Shown here: piece after piece, positions 27,754 through 35,235 of the stretch
Layout of the letters: each line of letters opens with the position of its first letter
Position numbering within the stretch: position 1 is the first letter of the stretch
Source of the DNA: a bacterium
Lineage (GTDB): Bacteria; Electryoneota; RPQS01
DNA length: 64,000 nt
Assembly (NCBI GenBank): GCA_016703065.1
Contig: JADJCU010000003.1
Span: forward strand, 248,001 to 312,000
Direction: 5' to 3'
Translations under genes and position numbers: made by a program
Notes under the pieces: model-generated
The model's input: the letters and a program-made list of their open reading frames with translations, nothing else
Told to the model about the DNA's origin: nothing
Databases searched by the model: none

Positions 27754-28642
27754 AGTCCACAGTTTGATTGAGGACGGTCTGGTCTATGTGAATGGCCAGT
27801 CTGTTCGTAAGTCATGGCGTGTCACGGGCGGCGACGCGGTCGAGATATTGTTTCGTCCGCAGGAGCCGTCAGACATTTTGGCGGAAGACATCAAGCTGGA
27901 TATTCACTACGAAGACGAGCATTTACTCGTGGTGAACAAACCGGCGGGAATGGTGACTCATCCTGCGCACGGGAATTTCAGCGGCACTCTGGTGAACGCC
28001 TTGCTTCATCACCTTGGTCAGACAACGGGCAAGGACAACTTGCGGCCCGGCATCGTGCATCGGCTGGACAAGGGGACATCGGGGCTGCTTGTGGTTGCCA
28101 AAGACGAGCGAGTGCACCGGAAACTGACAGATCAATTCAGCAACCGAACGGTGGAACGAGAATACCGTTCTGTCGTCTGGGGGAAATTCCGGCAAACAGA
28201 GGATACGATTGAAACATTGTTAGCGCGGCATCCGGGCGACCGGACGCGGTATGCGGTGGCCAAGCGCGAGGGCAAGGTTGCAATTACGACGTATCGGGTC
28301 TTGGAATCGTACGTGGACACATCTTACCTGAGCCTCAAATTGGGCACCGGGCGAACGCATCAGATCCGCGTACATCTCGAACATATTGGACATCCGGTGT
28401 TCGGTGATTCGACATATGGCGGGCGTTTGAAGCGAGTTGGTCATTTGAGCGGCGTGCGGAAGAAGTGGTACACAGATTTCTTTTTGCTGGATGTAGAGCA
28501 TTTTCTGCTTCATGCGCGCACCCTGGGCTTTGTGCATCCTGTCACGGGCGACACTCTAAGATTTGCGGTGGAGCCGCCAGAACTGTTTTCTAAGGTTTTG
28601 GAATTATTGAAAAAGGACGCGATGCTGGAGCTTGACAAATAG
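27644..28642 (+). CDS. Ribosomal large-subunit pseudouridine synthase, RluD/RluA family
   Basis: Members isomerise uridines of 23S rRNA to pseudouridine. The N-terminal S4 domain (LRLDRFLTQALPAISRSKV) precedes the catalytic domain, with LLVVNKPAGMVTHPAHG, the catalytic Asp in GIVHRLDKGTSGLLVVAK, EREYRSVVWG and TGRTHQIRVHLEHIGHPV. The RluD subgroup is the best match because of the S4 domain, but I cannot exclude another RluA-family specificity. I place the start at the GTG of 27644 (MTDSTHPPFRLQ). The longer frame from 27581 would overlap LspA core codons. LspA and the synthase overlap by 110 bases even so. Confidence 0.9.
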   Translation: MTDSTHPPFRLQAAAGQKPLRLDRFLTQALPAISRSKVHSLIEDGLVYVNGQSVRKSWRVTGGDAVEILFRPQEPSDILAEDIKLDIHYEDEHLLVVNKPAGMVTHPAHGNFSGTLVNALLHHLGQTTGKDNLRPGIVHRLDKGTSGLLVVAKDERVHRKLTDQFSNRTVEREYRSVVWGKFRQTEDTIETLLARHPGDRTRYAVAKREGKVAITTYRVLESYVDTSYLSLKLGTGRTHQIRVHLEHIGHPVFGDSTYGGRLKRVGHLSGVRKKWYTDFFLLDVEHFLLHARTLGFVHPVTGDTLRFAVEPPELFSKVLELLKKDAMLELDK

Positions 28643-28660
28643 GACGGAACGTTGTATATT
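28632..28660 (+). promoter_or_regulatory. Sigma70-type promoter of secDF
   Basis: A perfect TTGACA -35 and a TATATT -10 are spaced by 17 bases inside and after the last codons of the pseudouridine synthase gene. The predicted start, about 28667, leaves a 40-base leader before the secD ATG. This is the best consensus promoter in the window. Confidence 0.7.
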
Positions 28661-28707
28661 GAAGGTCTTTGCAAACTTAACCCCTCCGGTTTGCCTTTTG
28701 GTAAGTT

Positions 28708-30741
28708 ATGAAACAACATCGGTTTAGAATTATCGTTGTGGTGGTCTTGCTGGTGTTAGGCGGCTACCTCCTGTACCCGACCTTACGCTACGAGCAGCTT
28801 TCGACGAAAGAGACAGAGCTTTTGACTACGCTGTCTCAGACGTCGGGGATCCCACTGTCTCGTCTGGCCACAGACATTTACCGGGACGACGTTGACCTGA
28901 ACGGCGAGATTCAGCTTTCGAGCATTTCGGATGCTGACAAGGCCTCGGCAACGGAACAGATCAACTATCTTCGCGGTGATTTTGCCAAGTCGCTCATGTC
29001 TAACCGGACGTTGGCGATCAAGCGTGGCCTTGACCTTCAGGGCGGCATGTACCTTGTGCTTGAAGTTGACTTGGTCGAGTTACTTCAGAACATGGCCAAG
29101 GGCAAGGACGACCAATATGAGGCGCTGATGCGCGTCGTTGGTCCTGAGGGCCGTAAACCGGATGCGGACGTGTTCAGTGTTCTTGCCGAGCAGGCAAAGG
29201 CCATGAATATCTCGCTAAACCGCTACTGGGGCGAGGCCGGTCAGAGCGACAGCGACATTATTTCAGGACTTCGGACGACGTCGGATGACGCGGTCGATCG
29301 CAGCCTTGAGATTCTGCGTAATCGAGTTGACCAATTCGGCGTTTCGGAACCTTCAATCAGTAAATTAGGCACGCGGCGCATCGCGCTGGAACTTCCGGGC
29401 GTGAAGGATCCGCTGCGGGCGCGTGAACTCGTGGGCCGCACGGCCATGCTCGAGTTCAAGATTGTGGCCGAGGCTGAGCGTACTCAAGAAGTTCTGCTAA
29501 CCCTTGACGAGGCGATTGCCCGGCGTCAGCGCGGTGATACGACTTCGGTTGCGGCGGCGACGGACACATTGAAAGTGGATTCACTCGCCTCCGATACTAC
29601 GAAGCTCGACTCAGCGCAGTCTGCGGATGACCTATTCGCCGAGACGGATACGACGATGGGTGACACGTCGGCAAGCGCACAGAATCCGCTGCTGTCGCTG
29701 TTAGTCGGCGGGACAGGCGATATTCTGGTCCCGTCAGAGAATCGCGGGACGGTAACGCGGTACCTGAGTTCGATGGAAAACAAACGACTCATTCCGCATG
29801 ACCTCGAATTCCATTGGTCGGCCCGTTCGGAGAAGATTGGGACAGACCTCAAGGAATACTGGCGTCTTTACTTAGTGAAGTCGCGGGCCGAACTGACGGG
29901 CGAGAAGCTGGCGGATGCGCGTTCGACGATTGGCAGCGGATATGATCCTGAGCAGTCGGGCAAGCCGATTGTACAGATCGAGTTCACGAAGGAGGGCGGT
30001 CGCGTCTTCTCTCGCGTGACGGGTGCCAACGTGGGCAATCGATTGGCGATTGTGCTTGACAACAAGATCTATATGGCGCCGAATCTGCGTGAGAAGATCT
30101 CGGGCGGTTCGGCAGTCATTACGGGCCTGGACGACGTGGAAGAGTCGCGCGACATCGCGATTGTTCTCCGAGCAGGTGCGCTTCCGGCGTCGGTGAACAT
30201 CGCCGAGGAGCGGACGATTGGCCCGTCGCTCGGTCAGGATTCGGTGGACGCAGGCAAACTTTGTCTGACGATTTCGTTCATCGCGGTCATTCTGTTCATG
30301 GTCTGGTACTACCGGGCTTCGGGCTTGATCGCGGACTTGGCGATGATTTTCAACCTGTTCCTGCTGATGGGTGCGCTGGCGATGTTCCAATTTACTCTGA
30401 CGATGCCGGGTATTGCAGGTATCATATTGACGATTGGCATGGCCGTCGACGCAAACGTGCTGATCTTTGAGCGCATCCGCGAAGAGTTGCGGGCGGGCAA
30501 GTCGGTGCGGGCGGCGATTGACACAGGGTTAAGCCGTGCCTTGCTGACGATTATTGACTCGAATACGACGACCGCGATTGCCGGCGTCGTGCTGTTGATC
30601 TACGGAACGGGAGCGATCAAGGGTTTCGCACTGACCTTGACGGTCGGTATCCTGATCAACATGTTCACGTCCGTTTTCCTGACTCGACTGGTGTATGACC
30701 TTTACACTTCGGGTCGCCAACTTAAGACCTTGAGCGTCTGA
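28708..30741 (+). CDS. secD: Protein translocase subunit SecD
   Basis: SecD, together with SecF, uses the proton gradient to pull preproteins out of the SecYEG channel. The 677-residue protein has one N-terminal membrane helix, a large periplasmic P1 domain (LGLDLQGG appears as RGLDLQGGMYLVLEVD; NRVDQFGVSEPSI), and a C-terminal five-helix bundle with GLIADLAMIFNLFLLMGA, GMAVDANVLIFERIREEL and GTGAIKGFALTLTVGI. A ~55-residue Asp/Thr/Ser/Ala-rich insertion (about residues 270-330) lies in the periplasmic part, as in other FCB-group SecD proteins. The stop overlaps the secF start (TGATG). Confidence 0.96.
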   Translation: MKQHRFRIIVVVVLLVLGGYLLYPTLRYEQLSTKETELLTTLSQTSGIPLSRLATDIYRDDVDLNGEIQLSSISDADKASATEQINYLRGDFAKSLMSNRTLAIKRGLDLQGGMYLVLEVDLVELLQNMAKGKDDQYEALMRVVGPEGRKPDADVFSVLAEQAKAMNISLNRYWGEAGQSDSDIISGLRTTSDDAVDRSLEILRNRVDQFGVSEPSISKLGTRRIALELPGVKDPLRARELVGRTAMLEFKIVAEAERTQEVLLTLDEAIARRQRGDTTSVAAATDTLKVDSLASDTTKLDSAQSADDLFAETDTTMGDTSASAQNPLLSLLVGGTGDILVPSENRGTVTRYLSSMENKRLIPHDLEFHWSARSEKIGTDLKEYWRLYLVKSRAELTGEKLADARSTIGSGYDPEQSGKPIVQIEFTKEGGRVFSRVTGANVGNRLAIVLDNKIYMAPNLREKISGGSAVITGLDDVEESRDIAIVLRAGALPASVNIAEERTIGPSLGQDSVDAGKLCLTISFIAVILFMVWYYRASGLIADLAMIFNLFLLMGALAMFQFTLTMPGIAGIILTIGMAVDANVLIFERIREELRAGKSVRAAIDTGLSRALLTIIDSNTTTAIAGVVLLIYGTGAIKGFALTLTVGILINMFTSVFLTRLVYDLYTSGRQLKTLSV

Positions 30742-31648
30742 TGCCACAGTTTTTTGCTCACGCTAATTACAAATTTGTCCAGCATCGCTGGCGCACGCTT
30801 GCATTTTCGGCGATTATCATATTGGCCGGATTGATCGTGATGGTTGTTCGTGGACCGAATTGGTCGGTGGACTTCCGGGGCGGCATGGATTTGACGGTGC
30901 GCTTCGCGCAGTCCGTAACCGACGGCCAGGTTCGTACGGCTTTGTCCGACCTTGAGGTTGGTGAAGTCAAGACGATCGGCGGCATCGGGTCGCAGTCGGA
31001 CATTCTGATTCGTATGAAGGTCACGGACACGATGACCGAGCCGCAGCAGCTGGTAGAGCAGAAGCTCGCTTCGGCATTTCCGGGCAACCAGATTGACATC
31101 CGTAATATCGCGCTGGTCGGACCGCGCGTGGGGCGTGAATTGCGTCAATCGGCATTGATCTCGGCGGTCGTGGCCATCGTGCTGTTGTTGATCTACATTA
31201 CATGGCGGTTCCGGTTCGAGTTTGCGATTGGCGGCATTATCGCGCTTGTTCACAACGTGGGCGTGACATTGGCGTTCGTCGTGTTCATGGACTATGAGCT
31301 GTCGCTCTCCGTATTGGCTGCGTTTCTGACGCTGATTGGCTATTCAATCAACGACACGATCGTGGTGTTCGACCGAATTCGCGAGAACATGAAGAAGCTC
31401 CGGGAAACGAATTTGGCAAACATCATGGACATATCGATCAACGAGACGCTCTCGCGGTCGGTCATCACATCTGTGACGGTTTTCCTGACGACGCTTGTGC
31501 TTTACATTTTGGCGGGGAAGTCTTGCGCGGATTCAGTTTCGTGATGCTTGTCGGCGTCATCACATCGGCGTACGCGACGGTCTTTGTTTCGGCGCCGGTC
31601 GTTGTTGAGTGGGCCGAGAAGGCGATCCTGAAGGGCAAGAAAAAGTAA
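30741..31648 (+). CDS. secF: Protein translocase subunit SecF (frameshift in sequence)
   Basis: SecF is the partner of SecD. The N-terminal part shows GLIVMVVRGPNWSVDFRGG and, in the membrane bundle, LTLIGYSINDTIVVFDRIREN and RSVITSVTVFLTTLVLYIL. The frame then runs into ADSVS and stops at 31544. The neighbouring frame encodes GGEVLRGFSFVMLVGVITS and ends KAILKGKKK at 31648, exactly the normal SecF C-terminus. One T or G is missing near 31508-31512 in a T-G run. Corrected, the protein is 302 residues, the family length. The gene is followed by a strong terminator. Confidence 0.95.
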
Positions 31649-31669
31649 CGTTATCCCAAGTTTCTCGCG

Positions 31670-31697
31670 GCCCCGCGAGAGCGGGGCTTTCTTTTTT
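31670..31697 (+). terminator. Rho-independent terminator after secDF
   Basis: A 7-bp GC stem (GCCCCGC/GCGGGGC) with a GAGA tetraloop is followed by TTTCTTTTTT. It lies 22 bases after the secF stop and 15 bases before purA, so purA has either read-through transcription or a promoter inside the hairpin region. Confidence 0.88.
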
Positions 31698-31711
31698 GAG
31701 GAAGACGACAC

Positions 31712-32989
31712 GTGGTCACAGCAGTACTTGGCGCCCAGTGGGGTGACGAAGGTAAAGGGAAGATCGTAGATTACCTGAGCGAGCGCGCGGATGTCGTGTG
31801 CCGCTATCAGGGCGGCGCGAACGCCGGTCATACGATCATTGAGAGTGGCCGGAAATTTGTGCTGCACCTCCTCCCTGCCGGGATCTTGCGTCCGAACACG
31901 ATCTGCGTGATCGGCGGCGGCGTTGTCGTCGACCCGGCCGCCCTGTTGCATGAGATTGAGCAGTTGGAAGCGGCGGGAATTGACCTCACGGGCCGGTTAT
32001 TCGTGAGCCATCAGGCGCACTTGATCATGCCTTATCACAAGCTGCTTGACAGTTTGCATGAGTCGCAGGGTGAGCGGGTGCGGATCGGAACGACCGGACG
32101 CGGAATTGGTCCGGCATATGTAGACAAGGTCGCTCGAGTCGGGATTCGAATTGTGGACCTTTTGGATCGCGATTATTTGCGGCAGAAAATTCGCGCCAAT
32201 GTCGAGGAGAAGAACCGGCTCTTATCGAAGGTTTATTCGGCAGCGGAGATGGATGTTGAAGCCATCGTCGAAGAGTACGTTGCGTTTGACCAGCGGATTG
32301 ACCCGTATGTGAAGGACGTTTCGGTCCTGGTTGAGGAGGCGATTCGCGCAGGCAAGAATGTGATTCTCGAAGGCGCGCAAGGCACGCTGCTTGACGTAGA
32401 TATGGGAACGTATCCGTTCGTCACGTCGTCGAATCCGACAGCGGGTGGGGCCTGTACCGGGTTGGGCATCGGACCGCGCGCGATTGATCATGTGATTGGC
32501 ATCATCAAGGCTTATACGACGCGTGTTGGTGAAGGTCCGTTTCCGACTGAGATTACAGACGGCGCAGAACAGCAGAAGCTGCGGGAAAAGGGTGATGAGT
32601 ACGGCGCGACGACGGGTCGCCCAAGACGCTGCGGCTGGTTTGATGGCGTAGCGGCACGGTTTGCGGCGCGCGTCAACAGCATCGATTCGTGGGCAGTGAC
32701 GAAGCTTGATATTTTGACGGGTATGGAGACCATCAAGGTCTGCACGTCATATAGCGATGGGCAACGGAGTTACAAGAATTTTCCGTCGGACAGCAGGATC
32801 TTAATGACGGTGGAGCCGGTCTATGAGGAGCTTCCGGGCTGGCAGGAGAGCCTTGATGGAGTGACGCGCTGGGAAGATTTTCCCTCGGCAGCGAAGGATT
32901 ACTTGAAGTATATTGAGGAGTTCACGGGTGTTCCGGTCTCGATTGCGTCGGTCGGCGCGTCGCGGGAGCAGACGATCATGTTGCGATAG
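31712..32989 (+). CDS. purA: Adenylosuccinate synthetase PurA
   Basis: PurA joins IMP and aspartate using GTP, the first step from IMP to AMP. The 425 residues start with GTG, preceded by a good GAGGA site. Motifs are GAQWGDEGKGKIVD (GTP and IMP binding, catalytic Asp), NAGHTI with the catalytic His, GTTGRGIGPAY, EGAQGTLLDVDMGTYPFVTS and GRPRRCGWFD. The protein is complete. It complements purN and purH at the other end of the window but is not linked to them. Confidence 0.97.
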   Translation: MVTAVLGAQWGDEGKGKIVDYLSERADVVCRYQGGANAGHTIIESGRKFVLHLLPAGILRPNTICVIGGGVVVDPAALLHEIEQLEAAGIDLTGRLFVSHQAHLIMPYHKLLDSLHESQGERVRIGTTGRGIGPAYVDKVARVGIRIVDLLDRDYLRQKIRANVEEKNRLLSKVYSAAEMDVEAIVEEYVAFDQRIDPYVKDVSVLVEEAIRAGKNVILEGAQGTLLDVDMGTYPFVTSSNPTAGGACTGLGIGPRAIDHVIGIIKAYTTRVGEGPFPTEITDGAEQQKLREKGDEYGATTGRPRRCGWFDGVAARFAARVNSIDSWAVTKLDILTGMETIKVCTSYSDGQRSYKNFPSDSRILMTVEPVYEELPGWQESLDGVTRWEDFPSAAKDYLKYIEEFTGVPVSIASVGASREQTIMLR

Positions 32990-33036
32990 GGGAACACAAG
33001 CGCGGCAGGTTTGCAGAATGCAAGATTGATGCGCAG

Positions 33037-33109
33037 GAGAGCGTAGCTCAGCAGGTAGAGCACCGCCCTTTTTAGGCGATGGTCCCGGGTTCGAATCCCG
33101 GCGCTCTCA
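33037..33109 (+). tRNA. tRNA-Lys (UUU)
   Basis: A 73-base cloverleaf has acceptor GAGAGCG/CGCTCTC (7 of 7 pairs), D arm GCTC/GAGC, T arm CCGGG/CCCGG with TTCGAAT loop, a 5-base variable loop and discriminator A. The anticodon loop CTTTTTA gives anticodon TTT. Two oddities are U at position 37, where a purine is almost universal, and a C-A mismatch at the bottom of the anticodon stem (27-43). CCA is not encoded. Confidence 0.9.
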
Positions 33110-33115
33110 CACGAT

Positions 33116-33146
33116 AGCCCACAGCTGAATTGCTGGGGGCTTTTTT
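33116..33146 (+). terminator. Rho-independent terminator after tRNA-Lys
   Basis: A 10-bp stem (AGCCCACAGC/GCTGGGGGCT, one mismatch) has a 6-base loop and is followed by TTTTTT. It starts seven bases after the tRNA discriminator base. Confidence 0.85.
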
Positions 33147-33207
33147 CGTTTGGCAGGCACATGCTTTGCGAAATAGTAGAGGTCTATAGTCCACAACGAC
33201 CGGGTCA

Positions 33208-34203
33208 ATGGCCAAGTATCTCAAGAACGACACGCTGGATCAGACTCACATCTACCACCCCGCACCACTGGCGACGTTGCACGCGGGGAAAGGTGCGCAT
33301 TTTGATCTGTATCTTGGCGTACCGACGCGCAGCGGTCAGCGGTTCGTGCTCTATAAGTCGGCAGACCTGGATTTAACCGAAGAAAAGCGCCGAGAGCTGG
33401 TCGAGCGCGGCGTGAAGTTCTTGTACGTGACGGATGACGAGGCCGGGAACTATTTCACGTTTGTCGACAGAACAGTCGGCGAGGCATTGAACGCCGAAGG
33501 CGCGTCGCCCGAGCAGAAGACGTCGGTGCTCTACAGCACGACGACGGCATTGGTTCAGGCGACATTTGCGCGGCCTGAGTCGCCCGTACTGATGAAGACT
33601 AATCGGACCATGGTCGAGCACACTGTCGAAGCGCTGAGCGCGGATCCGGTGCTGCTGCGCACCATGGCCTCGGCGTTTTCGATGGACTACTCGTTGTACT
33701 CCCATGCGGTGCATGTTTCGACATTGGGCACCGGACTACTGCTTGAGATTCTTGGGACTGAAGCGCGGGTGAAGGAAGCGGCGATGGGCTACTTGCTGCA
33801 CGACATCGGGAAGTGCAGAGTGCCGACGGACATATTGCGTAAGACCGGAGTGCTGACGCTATCCGAGATGCGCGAGGTTGAGAAACATCCGGATCACGGG
33901 GTTGCGCTGATGCGTCCGCATCTTGAAGTTGGGGACTTAGCATTGGACATTATTCAGTCACATCACGAGAAACTCAGCGGTCGCGGCTATCCGAGGAGGC
34001 TTCCTCCAGAGAGAATATCTATGGAGACCCGCATTTGTTCTCTTGTTGACATATATGATGCGCTTACATCCCACAGAGTGTATAAGCCGGCGATGCGTGG
34101 GGTCGATGCATTAACCCTTATGCGCGACAAGATGTACGAAGACCTTGACGTGGGTCTGCTAAAGCAACTGATACGCATACTTGGTCCGCGTCACAAGTCA
34201 TAG
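33208..34203 (+). CDS. HD-GYP domain protein (putative cyclic-di-GMP phosphodiesterase)
   Basis: The C-terminal half is an HD-GYP domain. It shows YSHAVHVSTLG, YLLHDIGKCRVP (the HD pair), EVEKHPDHGVALM, SHHEKLSGRGYPR (GYP motif) and SLVDIYDALTSHRVYK. These metal ligands are those expected of an active cyclic-di-nucleotide phosphodiesterase. The N-terminal 110 residues form a mixed alpha/beta region with a short PilZ-like or DUF3391-like look (FDLYLGVPTRSGQRFVLYK) that I cannot assign firmly. The protein is 331 residues and has no membrane segment. It is followed by a small FlgM-like gene and could belong to motility or surface-lifestyle control. Confidence 0.88.
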   Translation: MAKYLKNDTLDQTHIYHPAPLATLHAGKGAHFDLYLGVPTRSGQRFVLYKSADLDLTEEKRRELVERGVKFLYVTDDEAGNYFTFVDRTVGEALNAEGASPEQKTSVLYSTTTALVQATFARPESPVLMKTNRTMVEHTVEALSADPVLLRTMASAFSMDYSLYSHAVHVSTLGTGLLLEILGTEARVKEAAMGYLLHDIGKCRVPTDILRKTGVLTLSEMREVEKHPDHGVALMRPHLEVGDLALDIIQSHHEKLSGRGYPRRLPPERISMETRICSLVDIYDALTSHRVYKPAMRGVDALTLMRDKMYEDLDVGLLKQLIRILGPRHKS

Positions 34204-34271
34204 AGCGTCGGTAATGTTGGTCAAGTTCGTGTCGAATGCGCAGATACTTGAAGTGGAGGCAAGGCACGACC

Positions 34272-34466
34272 ATGAGCGATACGCGACACAACTTCAAACA
34301 GCAGAACGAGCGCGGAATACCGAGTCACTCGGTTGTTCCTGAAAACCGACACCGTGACAGTCTGATTTTCCGGCGCATTCGCAAGCGGATTGAGGAGGGT
34401 TATTATGAATCGACTCAGGTGCTGCGTGACATTGCCTACAGAATCATGGGAACACGAGACAAGTAA
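34272..34466 (+). CDS. Small protein with FlgM-like C-terminal helix
   Basis: A 64-residue hydrophilic protein whose ATG has both AAGG (7-base spacing) and GGAGG upstream. The C-terminal half, RRIRKRIEEGYYESTQVLRD followed by IAYRIM, resembles the C-terminal sigma28-binding helices of FlgM-type anti-sigma factors (I-x-x-R-I-x-x-G-x-Y, then D-x-I-A). The N-terminal half is polar and probably disordered, as in FlgM. No flagellar gene is nearby, so this assignment is tentative. A strong terminator follows immediately, which supports it being a real gene. Confidence 0.6.
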   Translation: MSDTRHNFKQQNERGIPSHSVVPENRHRDSLIFRRIRKRIEEGYYESTQVLRDIAYRIMGTRDK

Positions 34467-34492
34467 AAGGCCGGACACATTGTCCGGCCTTT
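34466..34492. terminator. Bidirectional terminator between the FlgM-like gene and rsmE
   Basis: A perfect 12-bp stem (AAAGGCCGGACA/TGTCCGGCCTTT) with a 3-base loop has A and T flanks on both sides, so it can serve the plus-strand small gene and the convergent rsmE gene. Confidence 0.88.
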
Positions 34493-34512
34493 TCGCGTTC
34501 ATGCTATCGCGG

Positions 34513-35235
34513 TCAGGGATGGAACTCGCCGGAGCGGGTAAGCAGATAGGAGAGCCCGGCTGTCACAGCCGTTTCGGTGCGCAAGCGGCGATTGCCCAAA
34601 GCTATGGTCCGAGCACCGCGCTCGTGCAATAGGGCAAGTTCACCGTCTGCAAGGCCGCCTTCGGGACCCACGATGAGGGCAGCCGAGTCAGAAATGCCTA
34701 TGGCACTTTCTTGCTTTTCCGGCCGGTGCGGATGCGCAACGAATAACGGACAAGGGCGAACAGTCTCGAGCGCAGCTGCGAAGTTGTCCTCGACGGACTG
34801 AACCGGAAGATAGGCACGCCCCGTTTGTTTCAGGGACTGAATTGCGACGCGGTGGAGTCGCTCTAGGCGGTGGGGAGCATACGATTCCTGGCTTTGCTGC
34901 ATACGAACCCAACAGATGACGCGGACACCAAGCTGCACGGCGCTGTCGACGACATCGCGCGCCGAGTCTCCCTGCAGACATCCGCAAATCAACGTGAAGT
35001 GAACACGCGGTTCGCCAAGGGCTGGAAGTTCGCGTTCAATTTGCAATGTGTTGTTGGACCCCAATATTCCTTCAAACACAAGTCCGTTTCCGTCGGTGGC
35101 CAGAATACGTTGACCTTCGCGCCGTCTGCGAACACGCGAGAGGTGGTGCGCCTCATCGTTCGAGAGCAGAAAGACGCTGCCGTCACGTCGAGCATCGCCG
35201 ACATAGACAAAATCGCCGTGCTGCCGGGCTACCAT
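34513..35235 (-). CDS. rsmE: 16S rRNA (uracil-1498-N3)-methyltransferase RsmE
   Basis: RsmE methylates U1498 of 16S rRNA. It has an N-terminal PUA-like domain (HHLSRVRRRREGQRILATDG) and a C-terminal SPOUT knot with ALIVGPEGGLADGELALLHE and LGNRRLRTETAVTAGLSYLL, the S-adenosylmethionine-binding loops. The QSQESYAPHRLERLHRVAIQ segment, usually KSQRSVV..R..R..RI..EA, is recognisable. The length, 240, fits. The start overlaps the end of the outer-membrane-protein gene by 7 bases, so it is co-translated with it. Confidence 0.94.
   Translation of the reverse strand: MVARQHGDFVYVGDARRDGSVFLLSNDEAHHLSRVRRRREGQRILATDGNGLVFEGILGSNNTLQIERELPALGEPRVHFTLICGCLQGDSARDVVDSAVQLGVRVICWVRMQQSQESYAPHRLERLHRVAIQSLKQTGRAYLPVQSVEDNFAAALETVRPCPLFVAHPHRPEKQESAIGISDSAALIVGPEGGLADGELALLHERGARTIALGNRRLRTETAVTAGLSYLLTRSGEFHP

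Noticed and set aside
32899..33162. Minus-strand frame across tRNA-Lys encoding GIRTRDHRLKRA
   Set aside because: This is the well-known spurious translation of the tRNA-Lys complement, not a protein.
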